Of a DNA stretch of 64,000 nt, positions 43,057 through 51,010 are shown one piece after another (the first letter of the stretch is position 1; every line of letters starts with the position of its first letter). The translations under genes and the position numbers were made by a program. The notes below the pieces were generated by a model that saw nothing but the letters and a program-made list of their open reading frames with translations, was not told the DNA's origin and made no database searches. Origin of the DNA: Simplicispira psychrophila DSM 11588 (lineage in GTDB: Bacteria; Pseudomonadota; Gammaproteobacteria; Burkholderiales; Burkholderiaceae_C). The stretch lies in assembly GCF_000688255.1 (NCBI RefSeq), contig NZ_JHYS01000007.1, positions 62,001 through 126,000 on the forward strand, written 5' to 3'.

Positions 43057-44145
43057 ATGACCGCGCAGGTGCTTGCTCTGGCGGCGGGTCGAGACCACAG
43101 CCTGGTCCTGCGGGCCGGTCAGCGGCTGGTTGGCTGGGGCGGTGACGGCACCGGGCGCTTTCCTGCGCCGGAGGGCGTGTGCTCTGCGCCACCGTCTGAC
43201 AATAGAGCCGTGTATGTGCCGACTGACGTGCAGTTGCAGCAAATTACGGCCAGTGCCGGCATCAGTCTGGCGCTCGATGTGCAGGGTGCCGCGTATGTTT
43301 GGGGAGCCAACCGCGCGGGTTTGGGTGGCCGGCTTTCCTCCATCATGGCGCAGCAGCCCCGGCGGTTGCTGGGTCTGCCAGCCTTGGCGCAACTCAGTGG
43401 GAGCGAATTTTTTACCCTCGCCCGTGCCCGCGATGGCCGCCTGTACCACTGGGGGCTGACGCCGGGTTCCGCGCAGGCGCGCAATGTGGCGCCTGTGCGG
43501 GTTGCAGCTGTGCCCGCCATCACTGACTGCTGTGCCGGCGCCGGCCATGCGTTGTTGCTCGACGGCCTGCACCGCGTATGGGCTTGGGGCGCCAATGCTG
43601 CCGGCCAATTGGGCGCGGGCCACTTGCAGGACTACAGCGCGCCAGCGCTGGTGCCTATGCCGCGCAAGATCGTCGCGCTGGCAGCGGGGGCCAGCCACAG
43701 TCTGGCCATTGATGCCCGGGGCCAAGCTTGGGCGTGGGGCAGTAACCAGCACGGGCAGCTGGGCGACGGCAGCGCGCCCTACCGCACTGCGCCGCACCAA
43801 GTGTCCTTGCCTGAAGCGGTGACCCACGTGGCGGCAGGCCAGTATGTGTCGTATGCGCTGGGGCGCTCTGGCCGTTTGTACGCTTGGGGCTGGAACGCCC
43901 GGGGCCAGCTGGGACAAGGCCACACCGAAGCTTTATCGGGCGTGCAAACCGTGAAGCATTTGCCGGCGCTGAAAAAAATCAGCGCCGGCCAAGGCCATGT
44001 GCTTGTCAGCGACGGCTGGCAGGTATGGGCATGGGGAGACAACCGCAACGGCCAACTGGGCCAGATGGCAGCGTACCGGGCGAAGCCCGGCCAGCTTAAC
44101 GATACAGCCTCTCCCGTAACAACAAAACAAGAAAGCACCACATGA
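43057..44145 (+). CDS. RCC1-repeat seven-bladed propeller protein
   Basis: 362 residues made of seven RCC1-type repeats, recognisable by A-x-G-x-x-H-S-x-x-L cores: AAGRDHSLVL, GISLALD, SEFFTLAR, AGAGHALLLD, AAGASHSLAID, AAGQYVSYAL and SAGQGHVLVS, each followed by a VWAWG-like strand (AWGANAAGQLG, AWGSNQHGQLG, AWGWNARGQLGQG). Seven repeats complete one propeller. No signal peptide is seen, unlike its neighbours, so it may remain in the cytoplasm or be carried by a partner. It is probably a scaffold or binding protein; bacterial RCC1 proteins have few known roles. The stop overlaps the start of the oxidase gene. Confidence 0.85.
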   Translation: MTAQVLALAAGRDHSLVLRAGQRLVGWGGDGTGRFPAPEGVCSAPPSDNRAVYVPTDVQLQQITASAGISLALDVQGAAYVWGANRAGLGGRLSSIMAQQPRRLLGLPALAQLSGSEFFTLARARDGRLYHWGLTPGSAQARNVAPVRVAAVPAITDCCAGAGHALLLDGLHRVWAWGANAAGQLGAGHLQDYSAPALVPMPRKIVALAAGASHSLAIDARGQAWAWGSNQHGQLGDGSAPYRTAPHQVSLPEAVTHVAAGQYVSYALGRSGRLYAWGWNARGQLGQGHTEALSGVQTVKHLPALKKISAGQGHVLVSDGWQVWAWGDNRNGQLGQMAAYRAKPGQLNDTASPVTTKQESTT

Positions 44146-45839
44146 GCCAAGCCTACACACGCCGTGATTTTTTGAACGTCTCTTGGAAGCTCGGTGCCGG
44201 CGCTGTTTTGCCCGCTGCACTGGTCGCTTGCGGCGGCAGCAATACCTCGGGCGAGCCGGGAACACCCGAAACTTTTGTGGAGCCGCTGCGCTTAGTGGCG
44301 CGCGATGGCGTGCTCGACTACACCTTGCGCATGGTCTATGCAGACCTGCACCTCAATGGCAAGCCGGTGCACTTGCGCACCTACAACGCCATGGTGCCAG
44401 CGCCTACCTTGCAGGTGCGCGCCGGTGAGACCTTGCGCATCCGCGTGGTCAATGACCTGCCGCCTAATCCGCAAAGCACCGAGCCCGCAGAGCATTTGCG
44501 CTACATGAACAGCGCCAATTTGCACACCCATGGCCTGCATGTGGCACCTGGCTTGGTCGGCGAGAACCTGTATGGCGACTACGTAGTGGATAGCTCCGAG
44601 TCTGCGGTACAGCCCGGACAGTCACGCCAGCATCAATACGCCATCGTGGCCGACCATCCAGCCGGTACGTCTTGGTACCACCCGCATTTGCATGGCGCTA
44701 CCGCAGTGCAAGTGGGCAGTGGCATGGCCGGTGCCATTGTGATCACCGGCCCGCTGGACGACGTGCCCGAAATCGCCGCTGCGCGCGATCGCGTGATGAT
44801 GTTCCAAGCACCCATCTTTGACGCCCAAGGTAAGCTGGAAAGCTTCTCGCAGGTGGCTAACCCGGATGCCGAGCCAGCCTTTCTGATCAACGGCGTGCGC
44901 CGTCCCACCTTGGTTTTGCGTCCGGGCCAGGTCGAGCGCTGGCGCTTGATCAATGCCGGCATTGCCAACTACCTCAATCTGGCATTGGAGAAGCATTCTC
45001 TGCACTTGATTGCGCTGGATTCTTGCCCGCGCGCGCAGCCTCAAGTTTTTTCGCCCGATACGGCTGAAGGACTGGTGCTGGCCCCCGGCAACCGGGCCGA
45101 CATCCTGATCCAAGCCGGTGCACCGGGGCGCTATGTGCTGTCCACCAAGTCTTATGACATGGGTTTCCCCGCACTGCTGGCCGAAGACATCTTGGCCGAT
45201 ATCGTTGTCGAGGGTGTGCCGCTAATGATGGCGCTGCCCGCCAGCCCCTTGCCGGTGCCGGCGGCGCTGAAATCGATCAGTGACGAAGAGCTGGCTGCCC
45301 ACGGTGGGCTGCGCCGCAACATCGTATTGCGCTCGGTCTTTAACAATAGCGGCGCACCGCTGACAGAAGCACCGGCGATCGATGCCCTCGACTTGCCGCC
45401 CGGTGAACTGGGCCAGTGGCAGTATCAAACCGATGCCACTTTTCTGTCCGACACCGCCTTCACCATGGGTGCGGGTGGCAAGTCGGCATCTACCCATCCG
45501 CCCATGCCGCAACGCTTGGCACCGTTCCAGTCGCACCGCGCTGTCTGCCAAACCGTAGCGCTCAATAGCGTGGAGGAGTGGACTGTCTACAACATGAATC
45601 AGGTGCAGCATCCGTTTCACATCCACATCAACCCCTTTGAGGTGGTGAAAATCAATGGCTTGCCGGTCAAGCCTTTTTGGTCAGACACCATCGGACTGCC
45701 GCGCAACGGTACGCCCGAGGCGCCAACATCAGTGACATTTCGCACCCGCTTTACCGATTTTTCAGGGGCTTATGTGATGCACTGCCACATCCTCGCGCAC
45801 GAAGATATGGGAATGATGCAGATCGTCGAAGTGGTATGA
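44142..45839 (+). CDS. Tat-exported multicopper oxidase lipoprotein
   Basis: 565 residues. The signal YTRRDFLNVSWKLGAGAVLP carries a twin-arginine motif and ends at ALVACGG, a lipobox, so the mature enzyme is probably a membrane-anchored lipoprotein. All four copper motifs are intact: NLHTHGLH, WYHPHLHG, HPFHIHINPF and HCHILAHEDMGM (type 1 ligand Met). It is a laccase-like oxidase using oxygen; no Met-rich region typical of CueO is obvious. Starts inside the RCC1 stop and overlaps the permease start by ATGA. It may reoxidise the flavoprotein or oxidise the pathway product; both are inference. Confidence 0.88.
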   Translation: MSQAYTRRDFLNVSWKLGAGAVLPAALVACGGSNTSGEPGTPETFVEPLRLVARDGVLDYTLRMVYADLHLNGKPVHLRTYNAMVPAPTLQVRAGETLRIRVVNDLPPNPQSTEPAEHLRYMNSANLHTHGLHVAPGLVGENLYGDYVVDSSESAVQPGQSRQHQYAIVADHPAGTSWYHPHLHGATAVQVGSGMAGAIVITGPLDDVPEIAAARDRVMMFQAPIFDAQGKLESFSQVANPDAEPAFLINGVRRPTLVLRPGQVERWRLINAGIANYLNLALEKHSLHLIALDSCPRAQPQVFSPDTAEGLVLAPGNRADILIQAGAPGRYVLSTKSYDMGFPALLAEDILADIVVEGVPLMMALPASPLPVPAALKSISDEELAAHGGLRRNIVLRSVFNNSGAPLTEAPAIDALDLPPGELGQWQYQTDATFLSDTAFTMGAGGKSASTHPPMPQRLAPFQSHRAVCQTVALNSVEEWTVYNMNQVQHPFHIHINPFEVVKINGLPVKPFWSDTIGLPRNGTPEAPTSVTFRTRFTDFSGAYVMHCHILAHEDMGMMQIVEVV

Positions 45840-47197
45840 GCGTGCGGGTGCAGCAGCGCCCCCAGACCACCCGGCAGGGCCGGTGGCCTGATGGTTTTTC
45901 ACATCCTGCCGCTTGGGTTTTGTGCGCTGCGGCTGCCTTGCTCGGCGCGCTCATTTATCAATGGGAGCCGCTCCTGCCCGTGCTGCTGGGTGCTAGTAGT
46001 CGGCAGGCTGGCATCTGGCTGACCATGGCCCTGCTGCTGGGGCTGTGGATGATTCCGTCCTTACCACGGATTTTTTCGATCTTGTTGGCCTTGCTGGCCA
46101 TGCGCCTGTTTGACCTTGCTTCTACTGCCCTGCTACTGACCGGCGCGGTCAGTGATGTGGCGCTGTGGTGGCTGGGTTCCTTTGCTGTGTGCGTAGCGGC
46201 GCAGCAGTGTGGATTACTGGGCGTTTTGTGGGCCTACGCGCTGCGCAGCCTACAGACGCCGGGTGTTCAAGGGCTGCGCCCACCCGCCGTGCTGTGGCTG
46301 ACAATGGTTTTTTCTTTGTTGCCATCGCCCATGCAGGCCAGCCGCTGGACACGTAGTTTTTGTCTAGCGCCGTGGTGCGCATCACCCGCTGTCTCGCGTG
46401 ATGTGGTCAGTGCGGCGCAGCTGGCGGCACGGCTGGCATGGCTACCCGCCCATCCGGTCAACCTAATGCTTTTGGCACTGCTGCCGATGGGCGGACTAGA
46501 CCGGTTTGTCCCAGCCCATTGGGTGTTGAGCACTTGGCCTTTACTACTGCTGGCGCTGGTCTATGCCACCTATGCACAGTGGCGGGCACCGCTTGCGCCA
46601 GACTTTGCACCCCCGGTGCCAGAGCTTGTGCCAGTGCCGCAAGAAGACCGCTTTGCCATGCAATGCACCGGTGCCATTGCCGTGGTTTTAGTGCTGATGG
46701 TGGCGCTGCAGCCATTTCATGGATTCGCGCCCGGTCTCGTATCGCTGTTGGCCATGGTGGCGCTGTTTGCTTTGAAGATTCTGCCCCCTCAGAGCTACCA
46801 CCGGGGGGTGGACTGGCAACTGTTCGTTATCGCGACAGTGCTGCCGGGGTTGATCGCTAGTTTTGCGGCGGCCCTGCCAGCCTGGAGCCTGGATGCCGGC
46901 GGTACATTTTTAGCATTGCCTTTTTTATTTTTTCTGCGCATGGTGCTGCCACCAGGGGTGACGATCGTGGCCGCGCTGGTGCTGGCCGTGTCTTGGTCGT
47001 CCACTCATGGACACGATCTGCTCAATACCGCCCTGTCGGTGCTGGTGGCGTTCCATCTGGTTGATTTCATGTTCTGTCGCAACACCGCTGGCTCGGCGGT
47101 CACACGCTGGCAACTGGCTTGGAACACTCTGCGCCGCCCTGTGACGTGGGGAACATGCGCTGCGTACTATGCTTGGGCAGGGTGGTATGGATGGTGA
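45836..47197 (+). CDS. DASS/SLC13-like permease, module 1
   Basis: 453 residues with about 11-12 hydrophobic helices. It resembles the divalent anion/sodium symporter (SLC13) fold but is divergent: HPVNLMLLALLP matches NPANFIVLGILP in the second permease of the operon, and SLLPSPMQASRW lies where that protein has LFIPSTAGRLQ. Those two segments correspond to the paired helix-hairpin motifs of the family, here changed in the substrate positions. It overlaps the oxidase stop (ATGA). An anion symporter in single-component families needs no binding protein, yet a binding-protein-like gene follows. Confidence 0.65.
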   Translation: MSVRVQQRPQTTRQGRWPDGFSHPAAWVLCAAAALLGALIYQWEPLLPVLLGASSRQAGIWLTMALLLGLWMIPSLPRIFSILLALLAMRLFDLASTALLLTGAVSDVALWWLGSFAVCVAAQQCGLLGVLWAYALRSLQTPGVQGLRPPAVLWLTMVFSLLPSPMQASRWTRSFCLAPWCASPAVSRDVVSAAQLAARLAWLPAHPVNLMLLALLPMGGLDRFVPAHWVLSTWPLLLLALVYATYAQWRAPLAPDFAPPVPELVPVPQEDRFAMQCTGAIAVVLVLMVALQPFHGFAPGLVSLLAMVALFALKILPPQSYHRGVDWQLFVIATVLPGLIASFAAALPAWSLDAGGTFLALPFLFFLRMVLPPGVTIVAALVLAVSWSSTHGHDLLNTALSVLVAFHLVDFMFCRNTAGSAVTRWQLAWNTLRRPVTWGTCAAYYAWAGWYGW

Positions 47198-48279
47198 CGG
47201 TACACCTTGGGATGCAGCGCAAGCGCCGTTTTTGGGTGGCCATGGGGGTCGTGGCGATGGTTGCGGCGCTGGCGTGGACGGGGATGCGACGTCCGGCGAT
47301 TTTGGTATTGCACAGCCAGAGCGAGCGGATTCCGTGGACTCGGGGCGTGGATGCCGGGATTGACCGTGTCATTGACCAAAACAGTGGCATCCGCCTGCAA
47401 CGCATTTATTTCTCTGCGCATAACCAAGAGCAGGCGGTCACGCAGATGACCGAAGTCCGCCGCTTCATTGCCCGCTGGCGGCCCGATGTGATCTTGGCGG
47501 TAGATGATCTCGCGCAAGCGCAAGTGGGCGCTGCTTATCTGGCCAAAGGCACGCCGCAGATTGTTTATAGCGGTATCGAAGACCAAGAGCGAACACTGTC
47601 ACACAGTGCCATGCCCCAGGTTCGAGGAATTGCCGAGCGCACGCCTTGGCCGATTGTTGAGCGCACTCTGTTGCAGCTCGCAGAACTCAGCAGCGTGCAG
47701 GCAGCCAGTTCGGGCCCGTTTAAGCCTCAACGCATTGCGCTGCTCTCGGACACCGGTTCAGCGGCAGAAGAAGAGGCCAGAGGCTTCGCCGCGCATGTTT
47801 GGCAGGCGGCGCAACCTGTCGGAGCGTGGCGCTGCACCACCTTAGAACAATGGCAGCAAGCGCTGGATGAAATTGCCCAGCAGGCCGATGTGGTGGTTAT
47901 TGGTGACTATCGCAACCTTGCCGGGCCCGAGGGTTTGTCCCGCGCTGCGTGGAGACAGCTGTTGGCCAACACGGTGTTGGCGCGCCTACAGCTGCCGATG
48001 ACGGCGTTGTCGGCCTATGCCGTGTCTGACGGCATACCGATGGGCATCCTGCCATCGCCCATCGAGCAAGGCGAGGTAGCAGCCCAAATGGCGCTGCATA
48101 TCTCCCGAGAAGGTGCCTCTCCTGCGGCGCTGCCAGAGCACCAGAAACACCTGCTGACGCAAGACTTCGCGCTGATTTTGAATCCGCAGCAAATGCAACG
48201 GCGCCATCTCTCCTTGGGTGCCATGGATACCTACTACGCACGTATTTCTGGCCGTTTGATCGGCAGCGGCACGCCATGA
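47191..48279 (+). CDS. membrane-anchored substrate-binding-like protein, module 1
   Basis: 362 residues. A basic start (QRKRRF) precedes one membrane helix (WVAMGVVAMVAALAW), then a periplasmic domain beginning PAILVLHSQSERIPWTRGVD, which resembles the ABC_sub_bind (PF04392) type of periplasmic binding domain. Further PBP-like strands include PDVILAVDDLAQAQVGAAYL, PQIVYSGIED and DVVVIGDYRNLAG. No ATPase or ABC permease is nearby. It overlaps the permease stop by 7 bases and the next permease start by 4. The alternative start at 47212 is possible. A similar gene closes the operon. Confidence 0.65.
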   Translation: MVTVHLGMQRKRRFWVAMGVVAMVAALAWTGMRRPAILVLHSQSERIPWTRGVDAGIDRVIDQNSGIRLQRIYFSAHNQEQAVTQMTEVRRFIARWRPDVILAVDDLAQAQVGAAYLAKGTPQIVYSGIEDQERTLSHSAMPQVRGIAERTPWPIVERTLLQLAELSSVQAASSGPFKPQRIALLSDTGSAAEEEARGFAAHVWQAAQPVGAWRCTTLEQWQQALDEIAQQADVVVIGDYRNLAGPEGLSRAAWRQLLANTVLARLQLPMTALSAYAVSDGIPMGILPSPIEQGEVAAQMALHISREGASPAALPEHQKHLLTQDFALILNPQQMQRRHLSLGAMDTYYARISGRLIGSGTP

Positions 48280-49991
48280 CTCTGCCACTGCGCGAGCATC
48301 CTTTATGGCGGCACATCGACCGCTCCAGCGGTTATTTACTGGAAACGATGGCGCGGGCCGTGGTCTGGCAGGACACATCCGAGCTGGCACGCATGGCGCA
48401 AGACAGCGTGGTGTTGGGCTGGACGCGCGACGGACAAGCCCTCACCTTGGTGGCAGCGCTGCAACTGGAGTGGACTGCGCCGCCGCTACTGCCCGCCGGA
48501 GCCGGCTCAGGGTGGCTGATTCCCAGCGATCCCCTGCGGGTGCTGCTACAGGATCAGGAGGCTTGCCGTGCGTACCTAGAGTGCGCGCCAGCACCCGCTG
48601 AAATGACCGCCAGCGCCCTTGCCCTGTCGGCACGCGAAGTCTGGGGCTGGCTGCTGGCCTTGGGGTTGCCGGTCTTGGCCATGCTGCTACTTGGCGGGCG
48701 CGGCGACACGCTGGCACAGTGGTTGCTATTTTTGTCGGCCATCAGCGCCGGCTTGTGCGTGTGGGTGCTGGGCTTGGCACCGCCGTTTGTTGGTGCCCTG
48801 CTGGCGCTGCTGTTGATGATGGCGGTCAGCCACTTGCCGCCTGCGCAGGCGCTGGCAGGGTTTGGCAGCGGTAGCTTTTTCTTGCTGCTTGGCATGTTTG
48901 GTATCAGTTCTGCGGTGCAGCACAGCGGACTAATGGAGCGCCTTTTGAGTGTGCTGCTACGGCGTTTTTCGCACACTACGCGGATGTTGCAAGCATGTCT
49001 GGTGCTGGTGGGCGCGGTGATGACCTTGTTCATTCCGAGCACTGCTGGGCGATTACAACTGGTAGCGCCGATGGTCAAGGTGCTGGCGCACCCCGGCAAC
49101 AGCGCGGTGCTGGCCTTTGCCGCTTTGTCGGGCAGCACCTTGTTTTCCACCGCATTTTTGCTGGGCAATCCGGCCAATTTCATCGTGCTGGGCATCCTGC
49201 CAGAGCACTGGCAGCCGCATGTCAACTGGCTCACTTGGTTCCAGTGTGCCGCTGTGTACACGCTGGTGATGGGGGTTTGTTTGGCGTTGGGACTGGTGGG
49301 CCGAGCGGGTCAACGCCCCCAAGATACCGGTGCCGGCGCATGGAAGCCCACCGTCCTGCCACGCTTCTCTTCCGCCGAAGCCATCACGGCCGTGGCATTG
49401 GCCTGCCTCACGCTGGGTGTAGCGCTGGGCAACGTTCACCACATTGAAACGGCTTGGTTGGCGCTCTTCGTGCTGCTGTTGCTACTGGCGACAGGTGTGC
49501 TTTCTGTCGACCGGTTGCACAAGGATATCCATTGGCCGATTCTGATTTATTTGCTGTGTACCGTAGGTTTTGCACGCAGCTTTTCCCATATGGGCATACA
49601 GGAATGGATCGCCGGAAATATGGGACTGCTAGAGCAGCTGATGCGTGAAGCGCAGGTGGCCTTTCTACTGCTGCTGGCTATCGCGGTGGTGCTGTTGCGG
49701 CTGGTGTTGCCGGCGCTGGTGTGCATCACCACACTGTGTGCGGTGTTGCTGCCTTTGGCGGATACCCATGGCATGAACCCGCTGGTGGTCGGATTTGTAG
49801 TGCTGACCGCCAGTGAAATATGGTTTTTTCCGCACCAGAGTACAGACTACATCCTGTTTCGCGAATCCCTGAATATGCCGCAGAGCCAGAGTGCTGGGAT
49901 GCTGCGCAGCAACGCCCGCATTCAAGTCTGTCGCCTTTTGGCCTTGGTGGTATCGATTCCCTACTGGTATCACTTGGGGTATTTGCAATGA
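48276..49991 (+). CDS. DASS/SLC13 permease with N-terminal domain, module 2
   Basis: 571 residues. Residues 1 to about 112 form a soluble domain of unknown type (no signal peptide). The rest is a recognisable SLC13-type permease with about 11 helices: GFGSGSFFLLLGMFGISSAVQ, LFIPSTAGRLQLVAPMV and GNPANFIVLGILPEH in the first half, and FVVLTASEIWFFPHQST in the second. Family members import citrate, dicarboxylates or sulfate with sodium, or export organic acids. The N-terminal extension could be a sensor or interaction domain. ATGA overlaps join it to both neighbours. Confidence 0.72.
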   Translation: MTLPLREHPLWRHIDRSSGYLLETMARAVVWQDTSELARMAQDSVVLGWTRDGQALTLVAALQLEWTAPPLLPAGAGSGWLIPSDPLRVLLQDQEACRAYLECAPAPAEMTASALALSAREVWGWLLALGLPVLAMLLLGGRGDTLAQWLLFLSAISAGLCVWVLGLAPPFVGALLALLLMMAVSHLPPAQALAGFGSGSFFLLLGMFGISSAVQHSGLMERLLSVLLRRFSHTTRMLQACLVLVGAVMTLFIPSTAGRLQLVAPMVKVLAHPGNSAVLAFAALSGSTLFSTAFLLGNPANFIVLGILPEHWQPHVNWLTWFQCAAVYTLVMGVCLALGLVGRAGQRPQDTGAGAWKPTVLPRFSSAEAITAVALACLTLGVALGNVHHIETAWLALFVLLLLLATGVLSVDRLHKDIHWPILIYLLCTVGFARSFSHMGIQEWIAGNMGLLEQLMREAQVAFLLLLAIAVVLLRLVLPALVCITTLCAVLLPLADTHGMNPLVVGFVVLTASEIWFFPHQSTDYILFRESLNMPQSQSAGMLRSNARIQVCRLLALVVSIPYWYHLGYLQ

Positions 49992-50950
49992 GCCGCACCC
50001 TGCGTTGGGCCTGGGTCGCGCTGTTTTTGCTGCTGGCGATGGGGGCGGTGGTGACCAATATGAACAGCCGCCGGATTTTGGTCTTGCACGAGGGCGCAGC
50101 CGACAGTGCGGCAGTGCGCGCCTTTGGCCAAGGGGTGGGCTCCATGTTGGGACAAGTCTCTCACCTCAAACTGCGCCAGCAATATCTGGGCTTTGACCTT
50201 GGGGTGTGCCACCGCGTGCTGGATCAACTACGGGCTTTTGATCCTGACGCAGTGATCGCCGAAGGGCTGAAGGCGCGCCAATGTCTTGATAGCCAAACCG
50301 CGCAAGCACAGCCCATCGTGGTGTCGATGCCGGAGACACCCTCTTTGAGGATCGATCAGGGCAGTTATGTGGCCGCGTGGGCCAAGGTCTTGGCGGACAT
50401 CGCCCCCCCAGGCGGCCTGCTGCTGGCGCTGCCTGGGGACGACCAGGAAGGGCAGCTGGAATACCGCTTACTGGGGGATGCCGCCCGAAGAGTGGGTTTG
50501 CGCATCCAGTCTTTGGGGCAGGCAGTGGTTTTAGAGCCCCGTGTACTGGCGAATGCTGTCCGCCTGGCTGCACCGGACATGGTGTTCGTCGGCCGCACGC
50601 TGGGGGCACAACTGGGGGCACAACACAAGGACACACAGGACAAACCCCAAACAGGCCTGTTGCAGGCACTGCGGCGATCCACACCGAACCCAATTCTGGC
50701 CTCCCGACTTGAAAGCCTGGAACTGGGCGCTGACCTGGTGTTACTACAGGCTCCCGAGCAGCGAGGCGAGTTGCTGGCGCAGGCCACACTGGCAGCGCTG
50801 GCGCGCGGTACAGCTGCGCTACCTGAGCCCACGCCACCCTATGAGATGGCGGTGGGCTTGCGCCAGGATTTCGTGGCGCGCCAGCACCATGCCTTGCCGT
50901 CCTTTTACGTACTCAGTGCGCGACTGGCCGGCTTTTTGACCGGACCTTGA
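49988..50950 (+). CDS. membrane-anchored substrate-binding-like protein, module 2
   Basis: 320 residues. One N-terminal helix (WAWVALFLLLAMGAVVT) anchors a periplasmic domain starting SRRILVLHEGAADSAAVRAF, followed by DAVIAEGLKARQCLD and DMVFVGRTLGAQLG, patterned like the module-1 protein at 47191. The two share order and size with their permeases, suggesting tandem duplication and divergence. It is the last gene of the operon; a dispersed repeat follows 7 bases after its stop. No function can be assigned. Confidence 0.62.
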   Translation: MSRTLRWAWVALFLLLAMGAVVTNMNSRRILVLHEGAADSAAVRAFGQGVGSMLGQVSHLKLRQQYLGFDLGVCHRVLDQLRAFDPDAVIAEGLKARQCLDSQTAQAQPIVVSMPETPSLRIDQGSYVAAWAKVLADIAPPGGLLLALPGDDQEGQLEYRLLGDAARRVGLRIQSLGQAVVLEPRVLANAVRLAAPDMVFVGRTLGAQLGAQHKDTQDKPQTGLLQALRRSTPNPILASRLESLELGADLVLLQAPEQRGELLAQATLAALARGTAALPEPTPPYEMAVGLRQDFVARQHHALPSFYVLSARLAGFLTGP

Positions 50951-50957
50951 ATGCCTA

Positions 50958-51010
50958 AAAAGCCGCAAGCGCTGTACCAGCAAGCGCGAGCAGCTATCAA
51001 AAAAGACTAC
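50958..51010 (-). repeat. dispersed repeat copy 10 (3' end of the operon)
   Basis: The minus strand reads TTTTTTGATAGCTGCTCGCG, then ACAGCGCTTGCGGCTTTTT. It lies between the end of the operon and the convergent hydrolase gene, and may serve as a 3' end for both. Confidence 0.55.

Noticed and set aside
38285-50950. The operon as a known copper-resistance, methanobactin or pyoverdine locus
   Set aside because: No copper regulator, CopC/D, precursor peptide, non-ribosomal synthetase or MbnB/C-type genes are present; only the logic of exported cofactor enzymes is shared.
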